DNA of 64,000 bases from JBBEAM01 sp942491105 (GTDB lineage: Bacteria > Pseudomonadota > Alphaproteobacteria > Kiloniellales > DSM-21159). Location: assembly GCA_942491105.1 (NCBI GenBank), contig CALNZX010000011.1:1-64000 (forward strand), given 5' to 3'. The position numbers were made by a program, and so were the translations under genes. Numbering within the stretch: position 1 is the stretch's first letter; every line of letters starts with the position of its first letter. Below the pieces are notes generated by a model. That model saw only the letters and a list, made by a program, of their open reading frames with translations, was not told the origin of the DNA and searched no databases. This document shows, one piece after another, positions 25,362 through 33,915 of this stretch.

Positions 25362-26138
25362 ATGCTTTTCCAACTATCCCGGCTGAGTTCGAGGATTCTC
25401 GGTGAAGGCTTGGAGGAAGCGGAGGTCTATCGCCGCGAAGCGCTGTATCAGCGTCCGGCCGCCGAGAGCTTCGCGCCGGGTATCCTGCAATGCCCGCTCT
25501 GCGGCGTCAGCGCCAAGCGCTTCCTGCCTTTCGGCTTCGCCGGGCGGCGCAATTCCCGCTGTCCCGGCTGCGGTTCGCTGGAGCGGCACCGTTTTCTCTG
25601 GTTGTACCTCACCCGGTGCACAAATCTTCTCAACGCGAGGTTGCGGGTCCTGCATACCGCGCCGGAGCCCTGTCTGGAGGAGCGTCTGCGCCCCCTCGCG
25701 AATCTGCGGTACCGGAGTGTCGATCTGTTCAATCCCGGCGCCGACATACTGGCCGATCTGGCCGAGCTGCCGCTGCCGGACGGTGCCTTCGACGCGGTCT
25801 TGAGCTGTCACACCCTCGAGCACGTCACCCGGGACCGCGCGGCGATGCGCGAGCTGGCCAGGGTGCTGCGCCCCGGCGGCTGGGCGGTAATCATGGCGCC
25901 CTTCGACCCGAGTATTCCGGACGTTCTGGAGGATCCGGCCGAGGACACTCCGGCCAAGCGCATGGCCGCCTACGGCCACCCCTACCATTACCGGATTTAC
26001 GGCCAGGGTCTGGTGACGCGCCTGAACGAGGCGGGACTGCAGGCCGAGGTGGTGGCTTCGCGGCGCTTCCTGACTCCGCACCAGCGGCGCCGCTATCGGG
26101 TCAACAGGAATTATCTTTTGCACTGCCGCAAGCTCTAG
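25362..26138 (+). CDS. Class I SAM-dependent methyltransferase with zinc ribbon
   Basis: A 258-residue protein combining an N-terminal zinc ribbon (CPLC near residue 44, CPGC near 68) with a methyltransferase core. The core has LRVLHTAPEP (modified motif I), LPLPDGAFDAVLSCHTLEHV, and RVLRPGGWAVIMAP. This arrangement resembles bacterial methyltransferases of glycan or small-molecule pathways. The substrate cannot be told from the sequence. It stands alone between the autotransporter and msrA. A GTG/ATG choice is not an issue: the ATG gives the whole ribbon. Confidence 0.8.
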   Translation: MLFQLSRLSSRILGEGLEEAEVYRREALYQRPAAESFAPGILQCPLCGVSAKRFLPFGFAGRRNSRCPGCGSLERHRFLWLYLTRCTNLLNARLRVLHTAPEPCLEERLRPLANLRYRSVDLFNPGADILADLAELPLPDGAFDAVLSCHTLEHVTRDRAAMRELARVLRPGGWAVIMAPFDPSIPDVLEDPAEDTPAKRMAAYGHPYHYRIYGQGLVTRLNEAGLQAEVVASRRFLTPHQRRRYRVNRNYLLHCRKL

Positions 26139-26208
26139 CGCGCTTGGCGCCAGGGCCTGGCGACCATATCTATAGAAGAAGGTTTTTCTCGATCGAGGAG
26201 GTTTCGCC

Positions 26209-26670
26209 ATGGCTGTCGCGCTTTTCGCTTCCGGGTGTTTCTGGAAACCGGAGCTTGCCTATCGCAAGCTCGACGGGGTAACGGACACCGCTGTCGGCTA
26301 CAGCGGCGGGCATACCGCGAACCCCAGCTATGAACAGGTTTGCGAAGGCGGGACCGGCCATGCCGAGACCGTGCGCGTGGAATACGACCCGGCGAAGATC
26401 TCCTACGAGCAACTGCTGGATGTATTCTGGTCGCTGCATGACCCGACCCAGGTCAATCGCCAGGGACCCGACGTCGGCAGCCAGTACCGTTCCGCGATTT
26501 TTACCCTGGACGAAGAGCAGCGGGCGGCCGCCGAAGCCTCCAAGGCGGCGCTCCAGGCTTCGGGGCGTTATACCAAGCCGGTGGCCACGGAAATCGCCGC
26601 CGCGGGCGATTTCTGGACTGCCGAGGCGTACCACCAGCAGTATCTGGAGAAACGCTCGATCTTTGCCTGA
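26209..26670 (+). CDS. msrA: Peptide-methionine (S)-S-oxide reductase
   Basis: MsrA repairs the S form of methionine sulfoxide in proteins. The 153-residue protein has the active-site motif FASGCFWKPE (usual form GCFWGxE, with the catalytic Cys intact), VGYSGGHTANPSYEQVC, HAETVRVEYDP and DVFWSLHDPTQVNRQGPDVGSQYRS. The C-terminus lacks the extra recycling cysteines seen in some MsrA, but C45 (EQVCEGGTGH) is present. Strong ribosome site GAGGAGG. Confidence 0.95.
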   Translation: MAVALFASGCFWKPELAYRKLDGVTDTAVGYSGGHTANPSYEQVCEGGTGHAETVRVEYDPAKISYEQLLDVFWSLHDPTQVNRQGPDVGSQYRSAIFTLDEEQRAAAEASKAALQASGRYTKPVATEIAAAGDFWTAEAYHQQYLEKRSIFA

Positions 26671-26685
26671 CGACGGGCCGGGAGC

Positions 26686-27048
26686 CTAGAGCAAGCGCAG
26701 CACCAGGGAGACCGACCAGAACAGGATCGCGAAGCCGAGCGCGAACTGAGCGTAGCGGAAGTAGATCTGGCGCAGCAGCTGGCCGATCTTACGCTGCGCG
26801 ATCTCCATCGGCATGCCGAAGTCCTTATCCAGAAGGATATAGATTTCGGTTTTGCGCAGGCTGCGGGTCGGCGCGTTCACGCCCTTCCAAAACAGGATAA
26901 CCGCGGTGATCAGGCAAAGACCCGCGCCCCAGAAGAAGCACAGCACCGGCTCGTAACTGAGGCCCATCATCGCCGTGGCGATGCCCAGCGCCGCGAACCC
27001 CAGCGCCCGCAGGATCGAGAGCTGCGCGAGCCGTTCGATATTTTCCAT
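26686..27048 (-). CDS. Small two-region membrane protein, hypothetical
   Basis: A 120-residue protein with three to four hydrophobic helices (ALGFAALGIATAMMGL, VLCFFWGAGLCLITAVILFW and the C-terminal FALGFAILFWSVSLVLRLL). A short polar loop holds RSLRKTEIYILLDKDFGMP. Not recognised. It converges on msrA with a 16-base gap. Confidence 0.7.
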   Translation of the reverse strand: MENIERLAQLSILRALGFAALGIATAMMGLSYEPVLCFFWGAGLCLITAVILFWKGVNAPTRSLRKTEIYILLDKDFGMPMEIAQRKIGQLLRQIYFRYAQFALGFAILFWSVSLVLRLL

Positions 27049-27175
27049 CGTAAGCGCCAGGCAGTCCTTCGCTGCTTGCAGGATGAAAACACGCCCCTAA
27101 GCATAGAATCATCCAGCCGGCGCGGGGTGTAAAATAATCGCGACGGGGCGGGGCGCGTCAGCGTTCCCCTCCCGG

Positions 27176-27496
27176 CTAGCCGATGGCGATGAGGGTCTGT
27201 AAGGCGGGGATCGAAAGCACCAGGGCGCTGACCAGCCAGATGACCATGGACACGCCGTTGCTTTCCTCCAGCCGGGAAAAGCGCTCGTAGAGCGCGGCCG
27301 GGACGCCGGCGACGACCAGGGTCACGGTCGAGGCGCCGAGCGAGGCGAGATAGAACATCACGCTCGGCCCCGGACTCCAGAGCCCGAAGAAGATCTTGAT
27401 GCCCTGCAGGAAAAACAGCAGCAGCGGCGGTGAAAAGATGCCGTTGATCACACAGACGATGACCACGAAGGCGAACAGAGTGGTGCGATCGAACAT
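27176..27496 (-). CDS. Hypothetical membrane protein downstream of yggT
   Basis: A 106-residue membrane protein with three helices (LFAFVVIVCVINGIF, SVMFYLASLGASTVTLVVAGVP and VIWLVSALVLSIPALQTLIAIG). It starts four bases after the end of the YggT-family gene and is almost certainly in the same operon. Family not recognised. Confidence 0.75.
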   Translation of the reverse strand: MFDRTTLFAFVVIVCVINGIFSPPLLLFFLQGIKIFFGLWSPGPSVMFYLASLGASTVTLVVAGVPAALYERFSRLEESNGVSMVIWLVSALVLSIPALQTLIAIG

Positions 27497-27500
27497 CCGT

Positions 27501-27803
27501 TCAGACTCCGGCGCTCGGCGCCAGGCCGAAATAGGTCATGGCGGTAAAGAAAACGATCCGCAGCAGCAGCATCCAGAAGGCCGCGAGCAGCACGACGAAG
27601 GCGCCCGGCACGATCCGGGGGGTGATGAAATCGATCATCCGCAGCACCGGATCGGTCACTTTGCAGAAGTTGCGCCAGATGTAGTTGTCCCATTCGCCGG
27701 GCACCAGCGCGGCCAAGGCAAAGCGCCCGATGAACAGATAGGTCATCAGGGCAAGCAGGTAGTTGGGGATGTGGAAGTACCAGTATTCCCAGAACGGCCC
27801 CAC
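27501..27803 (-). CDS. YggT family membrane protein
   Basis: A ~100-residue two-helix protein with the YggT hallmark: LALMTYLFIGRFAL, then VTDPVLRMIDFITPRIVPG between helices. YggT-family proteins are linked to cell-division or osmotic-shock functions in different lineages. I chose a GTG start because AGGAGG lies just upstream; an ATG ten codons earlier has no ribosome site. Confidence 0.85.
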   Translation of the reverse strand: MGPFWEYWYFHIPNYLLALMTYLFIGRFALAALVPGEWDNYIWRNFCKVTDPVLRMIDFITPRIVPGAFVVLLAAFWMLLLRIVFFTAMTYFGLAPSAGV

Positions 27804-27884
27804 GCCACGCCTCCTAGCTAAGCGGCAATCCATGAACGGTAGATAATGCGCCGCCGGCGAACAAGCGCCGGCTGTAGCGGTAGG

Positions 27885-27915
27885 GGAAAAAGAGAGGGGG
27901 CCAAGGCCCCCTCTC
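27885..27915 (-). terminator. Rho-independent terminator of the symporter operon
   Basis: An 11-base-pair stem (GAGAGGGGGCC / GGCCCCCTCTC) with a two-base loop. On the minus strand it is followed by TTTTT, a strong intrinsic terminator 30 bases after the symporter stop codon. Confidence 0.88.
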
Positions 27916-27944
27916 CATGAACGTCGAGCTGTCGGACAAGACCT

Positions 27945-29774
27945 CTAGTCGGTCTTTTCCTCCATCATCACGCCGCCGCTTGGGATACGCAGGTTCGAAA
28001 CGAACTGCTGCATTTCCTCGGAGGGCTCCGGCGTCATCTTGCTGACGATGTAGGTCACGATGAACGCCACCGGGATACCGAAGATGCCGGCCGAGATGTT
28101 CTTCACGCCGAACCACTCTGTCATGCCGCCGTAGCGGGTCATGATCAGGTAGAACAGCGTGATCCCGAAGCCGGCGATCATGCCGCAGATCGCGCCTTGC
28201 GAGGTGGTGCGGCGCCACCACACACCCATGATCAGGGCCGGGAACAGCCCCGCCGCCGCCAGGGAGAAGGCCCAGGCGACCAGCGAGAGAATCCCGCCTG
28301 GCCGGGTCGTGGCGACCGCCGCTCCCGCGACCGCGACCGCGATCAACAGGATACGGGCGACGATCAGGCGTTTTGCCGTAGACGCCTTCGGATCGATCAT
28401 CCGGTAGTAGACGTCGTGGCTCAGCGCATTGGCGATGGCCAGCAGCAAACCGTCGGCGGTGCTGAGTGCCGCCGCCAGGCCGCCCGCGGCGACCAGTCCG
28501 GCGATCACGTAAGGCAGACCGGCGATTTCCGGCGTGGCGATAACCACGGTATCCGAGGCGATCGTGAAATTGGCATGATCGAGGCTCGAAATACCGGCCG
28601 CGGCACAGGCGTCGAAGACCGCCTGCGCATCCACCGCCCAAGAACCGCAGATCTTCACGAGCTCGAGCGGCCCGTAGATGAAGATCCAGCGCGGCAGTTC
28701 GGACACCGCGGCTAGGCTGGAAAGATCCCTGCCCAACACGTTCTGGTAGACCTCCAGCTTGGCGAAGGAAGCATAGGCCGGAGCCGTGAAGTACAGGATG
28801 AAGATGAACAGCAGAGCCCAGCCAACCGAGCGGCGCGCGTCACGCACGCTGGGCGTGGTGAAGAAACGCATCAGAACGTGCGGCAGGGAAGCCGTACCGA
28901 TCATCAGGCAGAGAATCAGCGCGAAGAAGTTGAGCGCTTCGGTGCCGTTGGCCGGTGTGGCCATGAAGGCCTTGGCGCCCTCCAGAGCCGGCTTGGTTTG
29001 CTCCAGGTTCTGGATTTCCTGCAGCACCTGACCGTACATCAGCTGCGGAATCGGTACGCCGGTAAGCTGGGTCGAAAGGATCACCACGGGAACCAGATAG
29101 GCGACGATCAGCACGATGTACTGAGCCACCTGGGTCCAGGTTACCGCGCGCATTCCGCCAAGCATCGAACAAACCAGAATGCCGGCAAGCCCGACGAAGA
29201 CGGCGACCTCGAAGGAAATACCGAGGAAGCGCGAGGCGATGATGCCCGTGCCCGTGATCTGCCCCAGAATGTAGCTGAAGGAGCAGCAGAACAGGATGAT
29301 GATGCCGATCGTCCGGGCGATGTTGCCGCCGTAACGCGACCCCAGGAAATCCGGCACGGTGTAGGCGCCGAACTTGCGCAGATAGGGCGCGATCAGAACG
29401 GCAACCAGCACATAGCCGCCGGTCCAGCCCAGCACGAAGGCCAGGTAGCTGTAGCCGGCGCTATAGAGGCCGCCCGCCATGGCGATGAAGGACGCGGCGC
29501 TCATCCAGTCCGCGGCCGTGGCCATGCCATTGTAGAGCGCTGGTACCTTGCGCCCCGCGACGTAATACTCCGACACCTGCATGGTGCGGGTGATGATGCC
29601 GATCAGGGCGTAGATGCCGATCGTGAAGATGACGAAGAGATAGCCGATAATCCGATCCGGGACGCCAACCTGCTCGAGGATCGCGAGCAGTACGACGAAG
29701 CCGATGAAGCCACCCGTATAGGTGCCGTAGATGCGGCCTAGATTGGAGGTAAAGTCTCGTCCACCGTTACTCAT
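27945..29774 (-). CDS. Sodium/solute symporter (VC_2705/ActP-like)
   Basis: A 609-residue, ~13-helix member of the sodium:solute symporter family, closest by pattern to the VC_2705/acetate-permease branch. Motifs: EYYVAGRKVPALYNGMATAADWMSAASFI, GRxTVPDFLGSRYG-like sequence (AYTVPDFLGSRYGG), and IIASRFLGISFE. The substrate is unknown; acetate or other monocarboxylates are common in relatives. It follows DUF4212 by 11 bases in one operon, the usual pairing for this branch. The terminator follows directly. Confidence 0.92.
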   Translation of the reverse strand: MSNGGRDFTSNLGRIYGTYTGGFIGFVVLLAILEQVGVPDRIIGYLFVIFTIGIYALIGIITRTMQVSEYYVAGRKVPALYNGMATAADWMSAASFIAMAGGLYSAGYSYLAFVLGWTGGYVLVAVLIAPYLRKFGAYTVPDFLGSRYGGNIARTIGIIILFCCSFSYILGQITGTGIIASRFLGISFEVAVFVGLAGILVCSMLGGMRAVTWTQVAQYIVLIVAYLVPVVILSTQLTGVPIPQLMYGQVLQEIQNLEQTKPALEGAKAFMATPANGTEALNFFALILCLMIGTASLPHVLMRFFTTPSVRDARRSVGWALLFIFILYFTAPAYASFAKLEVYQNVLGRDLSSLAAVSELPRWIFIYGPLELVKICGSWAVDAQAVFDACAAAGISSLDHANFTIASDTVVIATPEIAGLPYVIAGLVAAGGLAAALSTADGLLLAIANALSHDVYYRMIDPKASTAKRLIVARILLIAVAVAGAAVATTRPGGILSLVAWAFSLAAAGLFPALIMGVWWRRTTSQGAICGMIAGFGITLFYLIMTRYGGMTEWFGVKNISAGIFGIPVAFIVTYIVSKMTPEPSEEMQQFVSNLRIPSGGVMMEEKTD

Positions 29775-29785
29775 GACGCTGCCCC

Positions 29786-30058
29786 CTATTCTTCTTCAGC
29801 AACGCCGAATTCGGCGTCGATTGCGTTCTGCTTGCCGGCGAACCAGAAGCACAGAATAACGAAGACGATCAGCGATCCCTGAGCGGCCATGTACCATCCC
29901 AAGGGGAAGCCGAAGATGACGATCTCGTTCAGCGCATCCACGAAGAAGTGAATGAAGAAAGAGAAAAAGAACCACACTGCCAAGCAGAACCACATCAGCG
30001 ACTTAGACTTCGCCCAGTGGCGTTCTGCCTGTTCTGGTGCAACACTTTGTTCAGCCAT
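29786..30058 (-). CDS. DUF4212 small symporter subunit
   Basis: A 90-residue protein with two membrane helices (LAVWFFFSFFIHFFVDALN and AAQGSLIVFVILCFWFAGKQ), matching the DUF4212 family. Members are almost always encoded just before a VC_2705-type symporter, as here, and are believed to be its small subunit. The start has AGGAGGCG upstream. First gene of the operon. Confidence 0.92.
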   Translation of the reverse strand: MAEQSVAPEQAERHWAKSKSLMWFCLAVWFFFSFFIHFFVDALNEIVIFGFPLGWYMAAQGSLIVFVILCFWFAGKQNAIDAEFGVAEEE

Positions 30059-30198
30059 GTCTCTAACGCCTCCTCATTGTCATACTCGAGACGGTTTCTC
30101 CGCCTATAAAGTAGCCCAAAGATGGGACACGCTTGATGAGCCTGTATTTTATGAAGTTCTTGTTGGCGGCTCCCCCCCAAGGGCCTTTACCCGTGCCT

Positions 30199-30225
30199 AG
30201 TCGACTTGTTACAAGCAAATCGACT
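30199..30225. promoter_or_regulatory. Dyad operator candidate between symporter and exonuclease operons
   Basis: A nested palindrome: outer arms AGTCGA (30199) and TCGACT (30220) enclose a perfect inner dyad CTTGT-T-ACAAG. A partial second copy, GTCGACTT, lies at about 30,283 next to the start of the rightward gene. Its location in a divergent AT-rich intergenic region suggests an operator controlling both operons. The regulator is unknown. Confidence 0.5.
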
Positions 30226-30293
30226 CGGGCTTTATGTAAGGTAAAATTAACACAGCATTGTAAAAGTCAAAATAAAAAAGGATGTCGACTTAA

Positions 30294-30929
30294 GTGCGTG
30301 ATTTCCTGAAAAAATTTGCCAATAAACGGCCCCAAGTAGAAACGCTTGAGGAGCTGGAGCGGTTCTTGGCCCAGCAAGCCGCCTATGTGTCCCAGCGCGG
30401 GACGCTGGAATACTGCCGCATACGCGCTGGGCTGCACTGGGATAAGCTGATGCTGGAGGATATGTTCGCGGAGGCCATGGATCTCTGTCAGTGGGAATCC
30501 TATGCCGCCGTGGCCTCCGATCTTGGAATCCTGGTCGAGGGCTACCTGCGGCCCTACTTTCCGGGTAATCGCAAGGCCCTGGGGGATATCGTCGCGCGTT
30601 GCCATGAGCGCGCCCTGCGCCTCTATCCCGATCCGCAAGGCATGCCGGGGGGCTGGCAGCCGGAGATCGAGCGCTTTCGCGAGCGGCTCGCCCAGGCGCA
30701 GATCGCCGAACCCCGGCCGATCAGCGTCCTCGGCCAGGTCAGCGGCAAGCGCATCTTCAAGGTGCTGCCGATTCACCCGCGTCTGCGCAGCCACGATGGC
30801 GAGATGATCGAGAATCACATGCGGCTGGCCGTGATCGGCGTTCACGACGAAATGAACCGCCGCGTCAACGCCAAGGCGATCTTCGCCAGCCTGGCGAGCG
30901 CGGGCGGTTCAGAGCCGGCGGCCAGCTGA
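30294..30929 (+). CDS. Conserved hypothetical protein upstream of exonuclease gene
   Basis: A 211-residue soluble protein with no signal peptide. GTG start. It shows helical N-terminal region (ETLEELERFLAQQAAYVSQ) and a C-terminal part with KVLPIHPRLRSHDGEMIENHMRLAVIGVHDEMNRR. I do not recognise the family. The stop abuts the exonuclease start without a gap, so they are co-translated. Linked with a symporter, exonuclease and CBS-DUF294 gene, suggesting participation in one regulatory module. Confidence 0.75.
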   Translation: MRDFLKKFANKRPQVETLEELERFLAQQAAYVSQRGTLEYCRIRAGLHWDKLMLEDMFAEAMDLCQWESYAAVASDLGILVEGYLRPYFPGNRKALGDIVARCHERALRLYPDPQGMPGGWQPEIERFRERLAQAQIAEPRPISVLGQVSGKRIFKVLPIHPRLRSHDGEMIENHMRLAVIGVHDEMNRRVNAKAIFASLASAGGSEPAAS

Positions 30930-32321
30930 ATGTCAGGCCGGCGCGGCGCCCGCCAGGCCTTCGCCTTTTGCCTGTCTCTCGCCGCCTTGGCGTTGACCAC
31001 CGCCCTGGCCATCGGCCTCTATGATAATCTTTCCGGTGGCGAAATGTCGGCCAAGGGGATTGCCCTGCTGGCGGCGGCGGTGCTGGGCGGCGGCGCCCTT
31101 TGGATCGCCTTTACGCTGCTGGACCGCCATTTCCGCGATCTCGAACACCTGCGCGGCGATCTGATCGCCTATGCCGCTGCGGGGCGGCGCCTCGATCCCG
31201 CTTGGCTATCCGCGCGCGACGCCGGCGTCGAACTGCAGCGTCTTGCTGGAACGATCTCGGACATCCTTGGCGGGGCGCGGCACACGGCGGAACGTGCCGA
31301 GCAGCGCCTGGAGGCCGTGGTCGGCGGCGCGGCGGAAGCCTTGATCGTGGTCACGGACAGCGGACTGGTCAGCCTGGTCAACGCGGCGGCCTGCGCCATA
31401 TTCGATCCGCGGGATATTGCGGTGGGAACTAGTGTGTATGCCGGCCTGCAACGCGAGTCCTTGACCGCGGCCGGGGCCAAGGCGCGACAGGCGGGCCATG
31501 CGGTCGCCTGTACCCTGCACCACACGGACGGCGCCCCCCTCGATGCCTATGTGACCGGCCTGGATGGCGACCTTGGCTTGGTCATTTCCGTGCCCGGCGC
31601 CGGGCTTCAGGCGACGGACGGGGCCTTGCAGCACGATCTCACGCTGCATGACCGCCTGCCAGCCGCCAGCGGCGTCGATGACGAAACCCCGCTGGACGCG
31701 CTGCCGGCGGTGGTGCTGGATAGCGAGACCACGGGGCTCGACGTGGGCCGCGACCGGATCATTTCCCTTGGTGCGCTGCGCCTGCAGGGGATGCGGATTT
31801 ATCCGCAGGAGAACCTGGATATCCTGATCAACCCCGGCATCGCCATTCCCGTGCTTTCCACGGGCATTCACGGGATCGACGACTCGATGGTGGCCTCGGC
31901 CCCCGATATCCGCCGGCAGGCGCCCTTGCTGGCGGAGTTGGCGGCGGGCTGCGCCGTCGTCGGACACAACATCGGCTTCGATCTGGCGATCCTGCGCGCG
32001 GAGGCGCGGCGCCACGGTTTCGCCTGGCAAGACCCGCCGCAGCTTTGTACGGCGCTCTTGGCTTCGGCCCTGCATCCGGAGATGCAGAACGTCGATCTCG
32101 ACGAGGTGGCGCGGCGCTATGGCGTCGAGGTCAGCGGCCGGCACACGGCCTTCGGCGACGCCTTGGTCGCGGCGGAAATTTTCGCGCGCATGATTCCGCT
32201 GCTTGCCGACCGGGGTGTCGTTACCTTTGGCGCGGCGCGGGCCTTTGCCGCCACCGCCAAAAGCTTGCTGCGTCAGCAGCGCGAAGCCGGATGGCACGGC
32301 GGGACCGGGGAGCAGACCTAG
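30930..32321 (+). CDS. Membrane-anchored PAS-like/DnaQ-type 3'-5' exonuclease protein
   Basis: A 463-residue protein. Two N-terminal helices (FAFCLSLAALALTTALAIGL and GIALLAAAVLGGGALWIAF) precede a helical linker and a PAS-like segment (EALIVVTDSGLVSLVNAAACAIF). The C-terminal half is a DnaQ-family exonuclease with ExoI VVLDSETTGLD, ExoII VVGHNIGFDLAIL and ExoIII-epsilon RHTAFGDALVAAE, containing the expected D/E/D/H/D residues. The substrate could be DNA, RNA or a small nucleotide. Being membrane-bound and next to a symporter, a role in signalling rather than replication is plausible (inference). Confidence 0.87.
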   Translation: MSGRRGARQAFAFCLSLAALALTTALAIGLYDNLSGGEMSAKGIALLAAAVLGGGALWIAFTLLDRHFRDLEHLRGDLIAYAAAGRRLDPAWLSARDAGVELQRLAGTISDILGGARHTAERAEQRLEAVVGGAAEALIVVTDSGLVSLVNAAACAIFDPRDIAVGTSVYAGLQRESLTAAGAKARQAGHAVACTLHHTDGAPLDAYVTGLDGDLGLVISVPGAGLQATDGALQHDLTLHDRLPAASGVDDETPLDALPAVVLDSETTGLDVGRDRIISLGALRLQGMRIYPQENLDILINPGIAIPVLSTGIHGIDDSMVASAPDIRRQAPLLAELAAGCAVVGHNIGFDLAILRAEARRHGFAWQDPPQLCTALLASALHPEMQNVDLDEVARRYGVEVSGRHTAFGDALVAAEIFARMIPLLADRGVVTFGAARAFAATAKSLLRQQREAGWHGGTGEQT

Positions 32322-32335
32322 CAGGAGGCGCTAAG

Positions 32336-33770
32336 ATGGAGCGGGACAGTCTGGAACGCTTGGACTCTTATCCCTATCGCCATCGCGTGCGCGAGGTGAT
32401 GTCCGCGCCGCTGTCGCGGATCGCCGCGCAAGCGCCGCTGTCCGAGGTGATCGCCGAGCTTTGGCGGGGACGGATCAGCGCCCTGCTCGTCGAGGCGGCG
32501 GAGACAGACGCCGCGCCGGGGATTATTACCGAACGCGACATCGTGCGGATCCTGGCGCAGCAGGGCGCCGCCGGCTTGGGGCTGCGTGCCGGTGAGGTGA
32601 TGCAGGCGCCCTTGGTGGGGGTCGATGCGCAGGCGTACGTCTATGTCGCGATCGGCCGGATGAGCCGCCTCGGCCTGCGCCATCTGCTGGCCCTCGACGA
32701 AGACGGCGCGCCCATCGGAATGGTCACCGCGCGTACGCTGCTGCGGCAGCGCGCCAGTCTGGCGTTGATGCTGGGCGACGAGGTCGCGGAGGCGGCGCGC
32801 CCAGAGGACCTCAAGGCAGTGCAAGACCGCATGCTGGAGCTGGCGGAATCCCTGCTGGCCGAAGCGGTCGAAGCGCCGCAGATCGCCGCCGTGATCTCGG
32901 CGGTGCTGCGCGATATCTCGGCGCGGGCCGTGGAACTGGCCGCGCGGGACCTGGGCGAGGCCCCGGCGCCCTGGGCTTACCTGGTGCTGGGGTCGGGCGG
33001 GGCGCGGCGAATCCCTGCTTTCCGCGGATCAGGACAATGCCCTCGTACACGCGGGCACGGCGGCCGACGACGCCTGGTTCGCGCAGCTCGGCCAGCGTGC
33101 CTCGGATATCCTGGACAGCGCTGGAATACCCTACTGCAAGGGCGGGGTCATGGCCTCCAACCCCGCCTGGCGGCACCCGCTCGAAGACTGGCGCAGCGCC
33201 ATCGATGGCTGGGTCGCGCGCGCCCAGGGAGAGAACCTTCTGGCGGTCGATATCTTCTACGATTTCGCGCGGGTCGCCGGGGATCAGGACTTGGCGCGGG
33301 CGCTGCGGGGCCACGCCATGGCGGCCGCCGCGGGCGGCACGGCGCTGGTCCGTAACATGGCGCAGGCGCTGGAAGACGTCACCGCGCCGCTGGGTCTCTT
33401 CGGCGGCATTCGGACCGTGCAGGGCAGGGTCGATCTGAAGCTCCATGGCCTCTTCCCCCTGGTCGCCGGCGCCCGGGCCCTGGCGCTCAAGCTGGGCTCC
33501 GCCGAGACCTCGACGGCGGCGCGCTTGTCCGCCGCCGCCGAGGCTGGGAGCATCAATACCGCCGATCTCGAGGGACTGCTCGAGGCGCAAGCCCTGTTCA
33601 TGGACTTGATCCTGAAGCAGCAGATCCTGGACATGAAGGCTGGCGGCGCTCCGGGCACCAAGATCGAGGTCGCGGGGCTGTCGCCGGGCCGCAAACGCCT
33701 CTTGAAGCTCTGCCTGAAACGCGCCGCCGACATGGCGGTAACCGCGCGCGCTGCGCTTTCCAGGGAGTAG
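32336..33770 (+). CDS. CBS-domain DUF294 nucleotidyltransferase (one frameshift)
   Basis: A ~477-residue protein with two CBS domains (residues ~15-140), a helical region, a GlnD-like nucleotidyltransferase domain and a C-terminal DUF294-associated helical domain. The transferase motif would read LVLGSGGRGESLLSADQDNAL: the GSGG and D-x-D metal-binding residues are present. The frame breaks near base 33,000, where GGCGGGGCGCGG has one extra G compared with the expected codons. After it the sequence continues coherently to the stop. This could be a sequencing error or a mutation. GlnD-type domains transfer nucleotides to proteins, so it might modify the symporter or another partner. RBS GCAGGAGGCG. 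Confidence 0.85.
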
Positions 33771-33915
33771 CTGGCAGCAGCCTTGCGCGCACAGCGGTTG
33801 ACCCGGCCGCGCTTCCAGATAGGATGCGCGCCGCCCGGAGTGCGACGGCTGGGGCAAGACCCCCTGCGCATTTTCATCGCAACAGCGTTTTTTCCAAAGG
33901 CGGACGCAGAGACCT

